This document shows, piece after piece, positions 1 to 8,610 of a DNA stretch of 64,000 bases. The notes beneath the pieces are model-generated. The model was given only the letters and a program-made list of their open reading frames with translations, made no database searches and was not told the DNA's origin. A program made the translations under genes and the position numbers. The stretch comes from Lachnospiraceae bacterium (lineage in GTDB: Bacteria; Bacillota; Clostridia; Lachnospirales; Lachnospiraceae). The DNA lies in the NCBI GenBank assembly GCA_017441585.1, contig JAFRWW010000030.1, forward strand, positions 1 to 64,000, read 5' to 3'. Position 1 is the stretch's first letter. The number at the start of each line of letters is the position of its first letter.

Positions 1-3000
1 GAGCTGTATATCTTATCATCCTTTACGTAGAATTCATCGCCGTCCTTTGATGTGATGACCAGAGCCTTATAGATATCATAAGTCGCTCCCCTTGCTATAG
101 TCATCACGCTATTATCCCAATCCTTTGAATTGATCTCGAATCCGGGCCACTTATCACCCTCATCCGTAACATTCTCGATCTCATCATCCATGATCAGTTC
201 AAAGGTATACCAGCCCGGATGATCCGCCACGGCGCTGACAGGCGTTTCATCCTGCATGAAGTCCCTGATATCAGCCCAGGTCTTTACATAAAGTCCGGAC
301 CAGTCTGTGTCTGAATAATAGAATACCCTTACTGTCTTGTCCGCTTTAAAGAGCCTTACCAGATTATCTATGGCACTCTTGAGTCCTTCATAAGCAGCCT
401 TTATATCATCTCCCTCGATCTCGGCAGCTTCATCATCAGTAGCATCCTTGTAATCGCCTGATGAAAGGATCTCATTGGCGGATACCAGCGCTTTGGCAAA
501 TACATCAAAGCTGTCCTGTGTATAGGATGAAGCCTCATAATCCTCCACTGACGCCACCAGTTCACGGAGCATCAGAAGCGTAGTCAGCTCAGCTGCCTCA
601 AAAGAATCATAAAGAGCACCGTTTTTGATATAAAGGGTATCCCCATCCTTGGAATCTATTACCATGGCCTTGTACAGATCATAGTAATTGCCCTCGCCGA
701 ACTTATCCTTTTCAACCGACCAGTCGGAGCTTGCCAGCTCAAATCCGGGCCACTGTTCATTTCCCTCTACAACCGATGCGATCTCATCTTCCATTTCCAA
801 AGTGAAGGCATACCAGTCGGGATGCTCATCCCCCACTGCCGTAACGACGGAATCTGCCTTAATATAGTCGCGTATGCTTTCCCAGGCCATGACCAAAAGT
901 CCTGACAGATCTTCCTGGGAATAAAGATAAACCTGCACGGTCTTATCTGCGCTAAAGAGCTTTTCCAGATGCTCCACACAGGCTTTAAGCAAATTGTAGG
1001 CTTCCTTTATGTCATCGCCTGTCACGCCCTCGGCATCGTCATCCGAAACACCCTTGTAATCGTCTTTTGAAAGGATTTCATTAGCTGATACCAGAGCAGC
1101 GCTGAATTCGGCGAAGCTGCCCTCTGTATAAGAAGATGCTTCATAACCGCTGACCGTTGCCACCAGTTCACGGAGCATGGACAGCGAAACCGTCTCGGCA
1201 TCCTCATAAGATGCATAAACCGCTCCATCCTTAACAAACAGCTCATCACCGTCTTCGGAGTTTATGACCAGAGCCTTATACACATCCTCATTATTTGACT
1301 TCTCAAAGGTGGCCGCCACATTCGACCAGCTCTGATCACAGATCTTAAAGCCGTACCATACGCCGCTTTCATCATCCACTTCCTTGATGCCGTCATTTAA
1401 GGAAAGAGAAAAACCATACCAGCCGGGATGCTCCTCGCCGTCGGCCACCAGAGGTGCATTCGACCTCATATAATCTGCAATTCCCTCATATGCCATCACA
1501 TATAATCCGGCAGCATCATTCTCCGAATAAAGATGTACAGTGACTGTGCGGTCTGCGCTAAAGAGCTTCTCAAGGGCTTCATAGCTTGCGGACAACGCTT
1601 CATAGCCGGCAGAAATATCATCTCCTGTGGTCTCTTTTGCCGTATCATCATCAAGCTCCTTATAATCAGCTCCATCAATAAGTTTCTGTGCGTTTTCAAA
1701 CGCAGTCTTGAATTCACCGAAACTCTCCTGTGTGTATTCAGCCTCTGCTACGTCGCTGCAGGTAGCCACGAGTTCTCTTAACATATAAAGCGTCACCCTC
1801 TCGGCATCCTCGTATGACTCATATATTTTTCCGTTTTTGACATAAAAGGAATTTCCGTTGGCCGAATCCACGATGACAGTTTTATAAACAGTGCCTGATA
1901 TGTCGCCGGCCTTGCCGCTCCAGTCGGATTTACAGATATCAAAACCGCCGGTGGCCTTTTCTATACCATCAGCTATGGTCATTGCAAATGTATACCAGCC
2001 GGGATGCTCATCACCGACTGCATCGATGGCTATGTCATCATCCACATAAGAAGATATGCCGTTCCAGCGCTTTACTACCAGATCGGACAGATCGGTACTC
2101 TCCGAATAATAATATACATTTATGGTCTTGGGCCTTTTAACAAGTGCAAGTACCGCCTCATTCAACACATTGTATGCACCGGCTATGGTATTCGAAGTCG
2201 TGGTCTCGGCCTCCTCTTCGCCCACAGCTGTATAATCAGCAAGTATGGAGGATATCTCATTAAGCAATGAAGCCACTCCCGACCATGAATCTTCCGTGTA
2301 GTCCTCGGGATTCATATCCGAGACTTCTGCATACAGAGCTCTGAGCTGTGTCAGAGTCGCGCCTTCTGCCTCGCCCTCAGTCTCATAACCTGTTGAATAC
2401 AGTCTGATACCGTCAAACTGGACGCCGCCGGTTGAATCATTATAGCCTGTGGTTTCTTCCGTGGAATTGATCGCCACAAGTACGATGGCATCCTCCATAT
2501 CTTCATCTACTGTTAAATGTCTTGTAAACTTCTGAAAAGCACCGCCACCGGTTTCAACACTTCCCACCGACTCGAATTCATAACCGTCAAGGGAAGATAC
2601 CAGTGCCACGTCCACATCAAAACCCGTAGACCAGTCATATACATAAGCATCCAGATCGTATTCACCTGCGGGAACAAAATCAACGGTATTATAGATCATA
2701 GCCGTGCCTGTTTTTCCCTGATGCCATGCCTTTACGGAAGCGCCGTCATCATGCCCCCAGCCGTCTGTCTCTATAGCGCCCCAGGTTACACCGTCTTCAT
2801 CCTTGACGCTCCAGTTACCCACGCCATCCGTGAATTCTTCATTCAGGATATCGTTTTCCACTATCCTGTACAAAGTCACGCTGTCCACATACACATCATT
2901 TCCGTCTGCACTGTCAGTATTGAAGGCTATTCCTGCCACACCCCCGGTTATATCATTCTCCACCTCAAATGTCTTGGTTATCCTGGTGAAGGTATCCGGT

Positions 3001-3461
3001 GTATTTGAATCTACCGCCTCCGTAAATTCATATTCATCAATTGAAGAAGCCGCGAACAGATCTATGTCATATTCTTTCTGCCAGCTGTACACATATGCCG
3101 ACATCTCATAGGTTCCGGCGGGAAGTGAATCCACATCCGTATATACAGCCTGCACTCCTGATGCTCCGTTTACGGTGGTCAAAGCCATGGAATAAGAGCC
3201 TGAATACCCCCATTCTTTGGACCAGGGCGACCATTCGTTGAAGACTGCGCCATTACCGCTGACCGTCCAGCCATCCACACCGTCTTCAAACTCACCGTCA
3301 GAGATATAATTAATATAATTCTCCTGATCGCCGAGCACCGCTTCCCCGGCTTCATCCGCCATTACAGGTGCAGGCACGACAAAGCTCGTCACAACCATGG
3401 CTGTCGACAATAATGTCGCCAGACTTCGCTTGAACCTCTGTTTCAGATTTGATCTTTTCAT
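1..3461 (-). CDS. Large secreted modular protein, C-terminus beyond window
   Basis: The frame is open from an ATG at 3461, preceded by an AAAGGAGAAGG ribosome site, to the left edge (about 1153 residues seen). Residues 1-35 are a signal peptide ending VMA. Two jelly-roll-like modules of about 150 residues follow (about 48-200 and 200-353), beginning DGEFEDGVDGW and EEFTDGVGNW, resembling CBM4/9-type carbohydrate-binding modules. Then come four tandem units of about 200 residues. Each joins a helical FIVAR-like segment (YT.DSF..F..AL..AN) to a beta-rich segment with HPGWY, DWSGL and DGDEFYVK-like motifs, perhaps a CBM26-like module. No catalytic domain is visible; one could lie beyond the edge. 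A LacI-type operator at its promoter links it to galK, so a role on galactose-containing polysaccharide is an inference. Confidence 0.85.
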   Translation of the reverse strand, partial: MKRSNLKQRFKRSLATLLSTAMVVTSFVVPAPVMADEAGEAVLGDQENYINYISDGEFEDGVDGWTVSGNGAVFNEWSPWSKEWGYSGSYSMALTTVNGASGVQAVYTDVDSLPAGTYEMSAYVYSWQKEYDIDLFAASSIDEYEFTEAVDSNTPDTFTRITKTFEVENDITGGVAGIAFNTDSADGNDVYVDSVTLYRIVENDILNEEFTDGVGNWSVKDEDGVTWGAIETDGWGHDDGASVKAWHQGKTGTAMIYNTVDFVPAGEYDLDAYVYDWSTGFDVDVALVSSLDGYEFESVGSVETGGGAFQKFTRHLTVDEDMEDAIVLVAINSTEETTGYNDSTGGVQFDGIRLYSTGYETEGEAEGATLTQLRALYAEVSDMNPEDYTEDSWSGVASLLNEISSILADYTAVGEEEAETTTSNTIAGAYNVLNEAVLALVKRPKTINVYYYSESTDLSDLVVKRWNGISSYVDDDIAIDAVGDEHPGWYTFAMTIADGIEKATGGFDICKSDWSGKAGDISGTVYKTVIVDSANGNSFYVKNGKIYESYEDAERVTLYMLRELVATCSDVAEAEYTQESFGEFKTAFENAQKLIDGADYKELDDDTAKETTGDDISAGYEALSASYEALEKLFSADRTVTVHLYSENDAAGLYVMAYEGIADYMRSNAPLVADGEEHPGWYGFSLSLNDGIKEVDDESGVWYGFKICDQSWSNVAATFEKSNNEDVYKALVINSEDGDELFVKDGAVYASYEDAETVSLSMLRELVATVSGYEASSYTEGSFAEFSAALVSANEILSKDDYKGVSDDDAEGVTGDDIKEAYNLLKACVEHLEKLFSADKTVQVYLYSQEDLSGLLVMAWESIRDYIKADSVVTAVGDEHPDWYAFTLEMEDEIASVVEGNEQWPGFELASSDWSVEKDKFGEGNYYDLYKAMVIDSKDGDTLYIKNGALYDSFEAAELTTLLMLRELVASVEDYEASSYTQDSFDVFAKALVSANEILSSGDYKDATDDEAAEIEGDDIKAAYEGLKSAIDNLVRLFKADKTVRVFYYSDTDWSGLYVKTWADIRDFMQDETPVSAVADHPGWYTFELIMDDEIENVTDEGDKWPGFEINSKDWDNSVMTIARGATYDIYKALVITSKDGDEFYVKDDKIYS

Positions 3462-3568
3462 TTCCTTCTCCTTTTTACTATCCTTTATTGCAAGATGAAT
3501 GATTTAAAAGAATTCACATGACCTCGATGATCTCGATAATCTCATATGATTTCAAAGATCTCACAGTC

Positions 3569-3614
3569 TGCGCAACCGATTGTTCAATTTAAAAATACTA
3601 CACCTCACCGTCAA
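3569..3614 (-). promoter_or_regulatory. Promoter and LacI-type operator of the modular secreted protein gene
   Basis: On the minus strand TTGACG (3609-3614) and TAAATT (3586-3591) are 17 bp apart. Directly downstream, 3569-3586 holds an imperfect LacI-family operator, TGCGCAACCGATTGTTCA on the plus strand. Its core GCAACCGATTGT differs from the perfect palindrome at 4942-4953 at two positions. An operator just after the -10 box suits repression. The 3462-3704 interval holds no other recognisable feature. Confidence 0.6.
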
Positions 3615-3704
3615 TTTGCAAACTGTTTTTTTACCGTAACAGCTTTTTCTACTTTTTTTACAAAAATCGTTTTGGGGTTTTATCTCAAATCACTAAAAGA
3701 CAGA

Positions 3705-4709
3705 TCAAAGTATCTGGGTGGATTCCTTGAGCAGGACCTCATAACCCAGCATACTCTTCTCCGGTACGCATTCACCGTCAATGCACTTAAACAGATTCTG
3801 ACATGCCATGATCCCCAGTCCCCTGGGATCATAACGAAGTGTAGTGATGGCCGGCTGATTATTTTCCAGCAGAGGACTGTTGTAAAAGGATGCGATCATT
3901 ACATCCTCTGGCACTTTGACACCATCTCTTTTAAACTTAGCCAGGGCAGTGGTACAGATAAAGTCATCCATACATACCATACACTCCGCCCCCTTTATCA
4001 GGGCGTCTTCCACTGCCACTTCTATATCCAGGATCTCGCTGCCCGTTATGAACACCAGATCCTCATCCACTTTTTTATTCTGTAACTCAAAGGCCTTGCG
4101 AAAGCCCTCTTCCCTGCTCTTTGTGACAACCATGCCGTCTCCGCAACCTATGAGAGCCAGCTTACCCACGCCCTTCATGAGCAGAATTGACGTGAGTTCC
4201 GCACAGGCCTTGACATGATCGTTATCCACCTGGATCACGCCTTTTTCGTCAGTGCTGCCTATCACCACAAAGGGAAGTCCGGTCCCGGACAGATACCTTA
4301 TACACTCATCATCAGTCATGGTGCGGGCCAGGATCAGGCCGTCCAGCTTACGGTTATCCACTACTCTTTTCAAATGGGATATATTACCCTCGTAAGTCAT
4401 GGATATGAGCAGATCATAATCCGCCGCAGCCGCCACATCCAGCACTCCGGACATGCACCTCTGGAAAAAGGGCAGAGCTCTTGAACCGGAATCCCCGGGG
4501 ATGACCCAGCCGATATTGTAGATACGGGACTGAGCCAGTCCCTTGGCCAGAGGACTGGGTCTGTAATTATGCTCCTCTATGTAATCAAGGACCTTTTTTC
4601 TGGTAGCTTCACCTATCCTGCCTTTACCCGATATGGCTCTGGATACCGTAGTCTTAGATATGCCCAGTGCGTCTGCCACATCCTGAATTGTGATCGTATT
4701 GTTATCCAT
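3705..4709 (-). CDS. LacI/GalR-family transcriptional repressor
   Basis: This 334-residue protein has the full family length. Residues 7-26 form the LacI helix-turn-helix (TIQDVADALGISKTTVSRA), followed by the hinge helix YRPSPLAKGLAQSR at about 49-62. The rest is a periplasmic-binding-protein-like sugar sensor (DGLILAR, PFVVIGS, VDND, CMDDF). It sits divergently from galactokinase, and LacI-type operators lie in the intergenic region and upstream of the large secreted protein gene. The likely effector is galactose or a galacto-oligosaccharide, which is inferred from the neighbours. An operator over its own promoter suggests autoregulation. Confidence 0.93.
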   Translation of the reverse strand: MDNNTITIQDVADALGISKTTVSRAISGKGRIGEATRKKVLDYIEEHNYRPSPLAKGLAQSRIYNIGWVIPGDSGSRALPFFQRCMSGVLDVAAAADYDLLISMTYEGNISHLKRVVDNRKLDGLILARTMTDDECIRYLSGTGLPFVVIGSTDEKGVIQVDNDHVKACAELTSILLMKGVGKLALIGCGDGMVVTKSREEGFRKAFELQNKKVDEDLVFITGSEILDIEVAVEDALIKGAECMVCMDDFICTTALAKFKRDGVKVPEDVMIASFYNSPLLENNQPAITTLRYDPRGLGIMACQNLFKCIDGECVPEKSMLGYEVLLKESTQIL

Positions 4710-4729
4710 AATTCATGCTCTCCCGTTTT

Positions 4730-4774
4730 GGCATGAGGTGGCATCTGCAAAGCAGATGAGGTCATCCTGATGCC
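4730..4774 (+). repeat. 45-bp dispersed hairpin repeat, copy 1
   Basis: The outer arms GGCATgAGG and CCTGATGCC pair imperfectly and the inner arms CATCTGC and GCAGATG pair perfectly around AAA. An inverted copy at 27372-27416 matches at 40 of 45 positions. It lies 20 bp upstream of the lacI-type start codon. Confidence 0.75.
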
Positions 4775-4908
4775 ATTTTCATATTTTTCTTTACATGATC
4801 TTTGCAAGGCGGCTTAGCGCCTTATCTGCCTGCCGGATTTCGGCATTACACCTTTAGATGCCTTTCGTCATCGGCAAGCCTTTTCAAAGATAACGGTTCG
4901 ATTGCGTC

Positions 4909-4987
4909 TTTACAATCACGATATAAAGTGCTACCATATACGCAACCGGTTGCATACATGGTAACATCACGATTATCGATATGTCAA
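4909..4987. promoter_or_regulatory. Face-to-face galK and lacI promoters around a shared operator
   Basis: The centre is a perfect 12-bp palindrome, GCAACCGGTTGC (4942-4953), inside a wider dyad with TACCAT and ATGGTA arms. On the plus strand TTTACA (4909-4914), 17 bp and TACCAT (4932-4937) can serve galK. On the minus strand TTGACA (4982-4987), 18 bp and TACCAT (4958-4963) can serve the repressor gene. Both predicted start sites fall in or beside the operator. The -10 boxes match consensus at only four of six positions, so the promoters are inferred. Confidence 0.6.
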
Positions 4988-5191
4988 CATCGAAATTCCA
5001 CTCGATTTACCGTTATTGCGCAACAAAAACGGAGATCATGTGATAGATAATAAAAAACAGCATCATAAAACCAGAATAAACGGACATTTCCCGTTGTTCA
5101 AAGACAAAACAAAAATATGATCACAAAAACATAAAACAAAAACGACACAACATTAAAGCAGCGCAAATCACCACAATAAAAAGGAGAAAAA

Positions 5192-6484
5192 ATGAAGAAA
5201 GCATCACAGATCAAAAAAAGCATTTCGGACAACAGCCTGGACTCATTACTGCTGGACATCTATCCCGACAGTGGTTCCCTTGATTATCAAAAGGACAGAT
5301 ATATAAAAGCAATTGATTCTTTTTTAAAGATATATGAAAGGGATGAGGATACCGAAATATCCATTTTCTCAGCTCCCGGAAGGACAGAGATAGGCGGTAA
5401 TCACACCGACCATCAGAACGGAAAAGTCCTGGCGGCAGCCATCACGGATGACGCCATCGCCATAGTGGCTCCGGGATCCGACGATCACAGTGTCCAAGTA
5501 CTGTCGCAGGGATATGACATGATCACCATCGACTCACGTGACACAGGAAAAATACAGTCAGAGGAAGGTACCACTGCCTCCCTTATTAAAGGAGTGCTGT
5601 ACAAACTCAAAATGTCGGGATACACCATCGGCTCCTTTGACGCATACATCACCAGCGACGTGCTGCAGGGCTCAGGACTTTCATCCTCCGCAGCCTTTGA
5701 AAATCTCATCGGAACCATAATTTCCGGTCTTTATAATGACATGAAGATCACGCCTCAGGAGATCGCCGTCACAGGCCAGTTCGCAGAAAATAAATATTTC
5801 GGCAAGCCCTGCGGCCTCATGGATCAGATGGCATCATCCATGGGCAGCATGTGCTTCATCAATTTCAGGGATCCCGATGACGTCATCACTAAATCCATAG
5901 ACTGCGACCTGTCAAAGTACGGTTACAGCCTGTGCATTACAGACACAAAGGGTTCTCATGCGGATCTCACTCCCGACTATGCAGCCATCCCCTCCGAAAT
6001 GAAGGCAGTGGCGGCCGTATTTAACGCCAGTCTCCTCTGTGAAGTGGATGAAGAAGTGATCATGGCCAACATTGGAAAGATCAGAAACAAAGCGGGAGAT
6101 CGCGCTCTGCTGCGCGCACTGCATTACTATGAGGAGAACAAAAGAGTCGATCAGGAGATAAAAGCGCTGTCCGAAGGGGATATGGAAGGATTTTTAACAG
6201 CCTTCAGACAGTCTGCCGGCTCATCATTTAAATACCTGCAAAATGTATATACTCCAAAGGATCCCGCTCACCAGAACACCTCTGTCGCACTTATGATAAG
6301 CGACATGATCATAGGGGACGACGGTGCGGCCAGGATCCATGGCGGCGGTTTTGCCGGCACCATTCAGGCCATCCTGAAAAGCGGAAAAGTGAATGAATAC
6401 AGAAAAAAGATGGATGAGATATTCGGAGAGGGCTCATGCAAGATATACAGCATCCGCAAATACGGCGGCATGAAGGTGATCTGA
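5192..6484 (+). CDS. galK: Galactokinase
   Basis: Galactokinase phosphorylates galactose to galactose-1-phosphate (Leloir pathway, cytoplasm). The 430-residue protein carries the GHMP signatures: PGRTEIGGNHTDHQ at about 62-75, the phosphate loop GSGLSSSAAFE at about 160-170, PCGLMDQMAS near 210, and the C-terminal GGGFAG. The first motif is a variant of the usual GRVNLIGEHTDY, with Asn where Glu is usual. The start is fixed by AAAAAGGAGAAAAA just upstream. The intergenic operator suggests control by the divergent LacI-type protein. Epimerase and uridylyltransferase genes are not next to it. Confidence 0.93.
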   Translation: MKKASQIKKSISDNSLDSLLLDIYPDSGSLDYQKDRYIKAIDSFLKIYERDEDTEISIFSAPGRTEIGGNHTDHQNGKVLAAAITDDAIAIVAPGSDDHSVQVLSQGYDMITIDSRDTGKIQSEEGTTASLIKGVLYKLKMSGYTIGSFDAYITSDVLQGSGLSSSAAFENLIGTIISGLYNDMKITPQEIAVTGQFAENKYFGKPCGLMDQMASSMGSMCFINFRDPDDVITKSIDCDLSKYGYSLCITDTKGSHADLTPDYAAIPSEMKAVAAVFNASLLCEVDEEVIMANIGKIRNKAGDRALLRALHYYEENKRVDQEIKALSEGDMEGFLTAFRQSAGSSFKYLQNVYTPKDPAHQNTSVALMISDMIIGDDGAARIHGGGFAGTIQAILKSGKVNEYRKKMDEIFGEGSCKIYSIRKYGGMKVI

Positions 6485-6519
6485 GGCAGCAGGATAACAA
6501 AAGAATTATCGGTATTAAT

Positions 6520-6554
6520 AAAGGCCTTCCGTCATCAAAACGGAAGGCCTTTTT
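6520..6554 (+). terminator. Intrinsic terminator of galK
   Basis: A stem of AAAGGCCTTCCGT with ACGGAAGGCCTTT and a seven-base loop is followed by a T run, 36 bp after the galK stop codon. Confidence 0.9.
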
Positions 6555-6574
6555 GATCATAAATACCCCAAAAA

Positions 6575-6608
6575 GGGAGGATGCCGGAAATCCTCCCGGA
6601 CTCCGGCA
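6575..6608. other. Overlapping alternative hairpins in a gene-free stretch
   Basis: GGGAGGAT (6575-6582) can pair with ATCCTCCC (6590-6597), while TGCCGGA (6582-6588) can pair with TCCGGCA (6602-6608). The pairings interlock and exclude each other. The rest of 6485-6920 holds the galK terminator, an AT-rich stretch with a TATAAT near 6805, and a weak terminator for the opposite gene. I see no convincing gene in it. Confidence 0.4.
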
Positions 6609-6871
6609 TTATGAAAAAGTTTTATATCATGGCGTAGTTATAATGAACTACCGAAACACTGATTTCGTCAACGTGCTGGCCAGCCTCGTCTAAGTCAAAT
6701 TTCTTAACTCTGAAATGAAGTATACATAACAAAAATGACGTGGGAATTAGCATTTAATAAACATTTACATAACTTTTTATGAACATTTTGTAAACACACG
6801 TTATAATTTACTGTTTTCTGCACGATGACTGTATGCCACGGTTTTAGCTGTAGGAATATAGGAGTCCGGCT

Positions 6872-6892
6872 AAAAGCACTGCGAAACAGTGA
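6872..6892 (-). terminator. Weak possible terminator of the nucleotidyltransferase gene
   Basis: On the minus strand CACTG, TTTCG and CAGTG form a five-pair hairpin followed by CTTTTA, about 30 nt past the stop codon. A second GNRA-type hairpin (GAGC, GAAA, GCTC) lies between at 6901-6912. The T run is short, so termination would be partial. Confidence 0.4.
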
Positions 6893-6920
6893 CCTTAACA
6901 GAGCGAAAGCTCCAAGGGAT

Positions 6921-7655
6921 TTATGCTTCGTTAAGGAATTGATCCAATTCATAAGGGGTTCCCAGCACATGTACCTTATCCGGATCCACGTCGCAAATGT
7001 AAATATCCCCGCCTATTGTCAGCAGATGATCATAAAGGGGGGCCACATATTTCTCTCCTCGCACCAGATTGGAATCATCACTGTAATATTCTTCATACAG
7101 CTGCCTGTACAGACCGCAGCTTTTGAAATAATAAGCGCCAAGAGTGCAGTGGTCGGATATCCTCTCCTTTTCTTTTATTTCCACTGCTCTGCCGTTTTCA
7201 TCAAGGCGCACAAAGCTCCAGTGATCTCCGGGAGCCTTAAAGCAGGGAATGAAGCCGTCACCCTTAAGCTGACCTGAGTTCATGCAGCCCGGCTCCACAT
7301 AGGTGTCTATGTTATAAATAAGCAGGGCGTGATCCTCATTCCAGTATTTGGACGCCAGCATCGCCGTGGTAGCCTGCCCGTCCGTCAGATACTCAAGAAG
7401 AATGATGTGATAGTTTTCAATCCCGAGTCTGTCACAGCGCTCTTTCACAAAAGCCTCCACATCCGCATCCTCATTTCTCATGGCAATGAAAATATATTTA
7501 TCGGCCACAGCCCTATAGCCCTCAAGGCTGATCATGGACCATTCAAAAAGAGTCTTTCCCTTTGCCTCTATCATATATTTGGGGACCTTATAGCCCGCAT
7601 CCAAAAAGCGCTTGCCCAGGCCACCCATGGTTATCACTATATCCAGATTTTTCAT
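6921..7655 (-). CDS. Sugar nucleotidyltransferase-like protein
   Basis: The protein begins MKNLDIVITMGGLGKRF, the dinucleotide-binding loop of the NTP-transferase (glucose-1-phosphate nucleotidyltransferase-like) fold, then has VPKYMIEAKGKTLFEWS and an internal metal-site-like IYNIDTYVEPG. Such proteins transfer a nucleotide to a sugar phosphate in the cytoplasm; the substrate cannot be read from the sequence. The start at 7655 is preferred because AAAGGG lies 7 bp upstream; an ATG at 7673 has no such site. At 244 residues it is a single catalytic domain without the left-handed beta-helix tail. It stands alone, so the pathway (capsule or glycan precursor) is open. Confidence 0.75.
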   Translation of the reverse strand: MKNLDIVITMGGLGKRFLDAGYKVPKYMIEAKGKTLFEWSMISLEGYRAVADKYIFIAMRNEDADVEAFVKERCDRLGIENYHIILLEYLTDGQATTAMLASKYWNEDHALLIYNIDTYVEPGCMNSGQLKGDGFIPCFKAPGDHWSFVRLDENGRAVEIKEKERISDHCTLGAYYFKSCGLYRQLYEEYYSDDSNLVRGEKYVAPLYDHLLTIGGDIYICDVDPDKVHVLGTPYELDQFLNEA

Positions 7656-7692
7656 AATACTACCCTTTGGCATGACATTACCCTGACCATTA

Positions 7693-8610
7693 TCATTCCA
7701 AAGACGAAGCCTTTAGAATCTTAAGTTCTCCCGTTCCGTTTCCTTTAACACTTATATCCCCGTCTTCGGATGATGAAAGATAATCAAACCGGTGCGACTT
7801 CAGTTCATCGATCACTTCACCATCGGCTTTATCAGCCACAGAATCCGTGATGACGGCCAGGACACTACCCTGCGAAAACCTTTGCACATGATCCAGCAGT
7901 TTATCTGTATTATCTTCCACACCACCATGGCGGGGCATTTTTACGAGAGTATAACTATGCCCGTAATCCATTTGACACAAGGCAGAATCATTCAGAAAAT
8001 ATTTTATGCCGGGCTTTTCTATATCACCCAAAAACAGCCAGCTCTCATTTTTGTTATCCATCCTGAGCATCAAAGACATGTCATTATCATTTTTCTCATC
8101 CGGAACATATACGATCTGAGGAGCCTCCAGGACAAAATCCAGGCCGTCCTTTTCGAAGCCCAGGCCCTCTCCCGGCTGCATCCTGTATTCCGGGATCCCG
8201 GAGGAATTGACAGCTGCCCTGTATGCGTCATAGGTATCCTTTACGCTCTCAAAGTCAGGTGAATAGATCTCTCCCACATCATACTTCGATAAAAGCGAAG
8301 CTGCGCCTCCCGCATGATCCTTGTCAAAATGTGTGATCACAAGGGTATCGATCCTGTCTATTTTTTCTTTTTTAAGAAAGGCATCCACCTTATCAAAGGT
8401 ATCCTTATATCCCGTATCTATCATCATGGTATATGAATCCGTGCGGATCAGGATACAATCGCCCTTTCCCACATCCAAAAAATCGGCTCTGACACTCTTC
8501 CCCGGCCGGGACAGGGGACCTATGATCCCGCCTGAAAACAGGATAAGTATGACCAGCGCCACCAGGAATAAAACAGGCAGGATATATTTGATGTAATTTC
8601 TACTCTTCAT
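7693..8610 (-). CDS. ComEC-like metallo-beta-lactamase-fold protein, membrane anchored
   Basis: Residues 1-35 contain one hydrophobic anchor. The rest is a metallo-beta-lactamase fold with FLDVGKGDCILI, MIDTGY, the metal motif THFDKDHAGG and LFLGDIE, as in the hydrolase half of ComEC/Rec2. At 305 residues it lacks the competence channel. The start at 8610 has CGGAG upstream and overlaps the preceding gene's stop codon by 11 bp, suggesting translational coupling. The same frame stays open upstream to 8865 only because it crosses that gene's Gln/Pro repeats. It probably acts as an extracytoplasmic phosphodiesterase or hydrolase; the substrate is unknown. Confidence 0.85.
   Translation of the reverse strand: MKSRNYIKYILPVLFLVALVILILFSGGIIGPLSRPGKSVRADFLDVGKGDCILIRTDSYTMMIDTGYKDTFDKVDAFLKKEKIDRIDTLVITHFDKDHAGGAASLLSKYDVGEIYSPDFESVKDTYDAYRAAVNSSGIPEYRMQPGEGLGFEKDGLDFVLEAPQIVYVPDEKNDNDMSLMLRMDNKNESWLFLGDIEKPGIKYFLNDSALCQMDYGHSYTLVKMPRHGGVEDNTDKLLDHVQRFSQGSVLAVITDSVADKADGEVIDELKSHRFDYLSSSEDGDISVKGNGTGELKILKASSLE

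Noticed and set aside
6575..6608. H-type pseudoknot
   Set aside because: The two stems interlock, but a 4-nt loop cannot span the 8-pair stem. They are better seen as alternative hairpins.
6812..6920. Small RNA gene on the plus strand after the TATAAT near 6805
   Set aside because: The -35 region is poor and no plus-strand terminator precedes the opposing gene. The hairpins there fit termination on the minus strand equally well.
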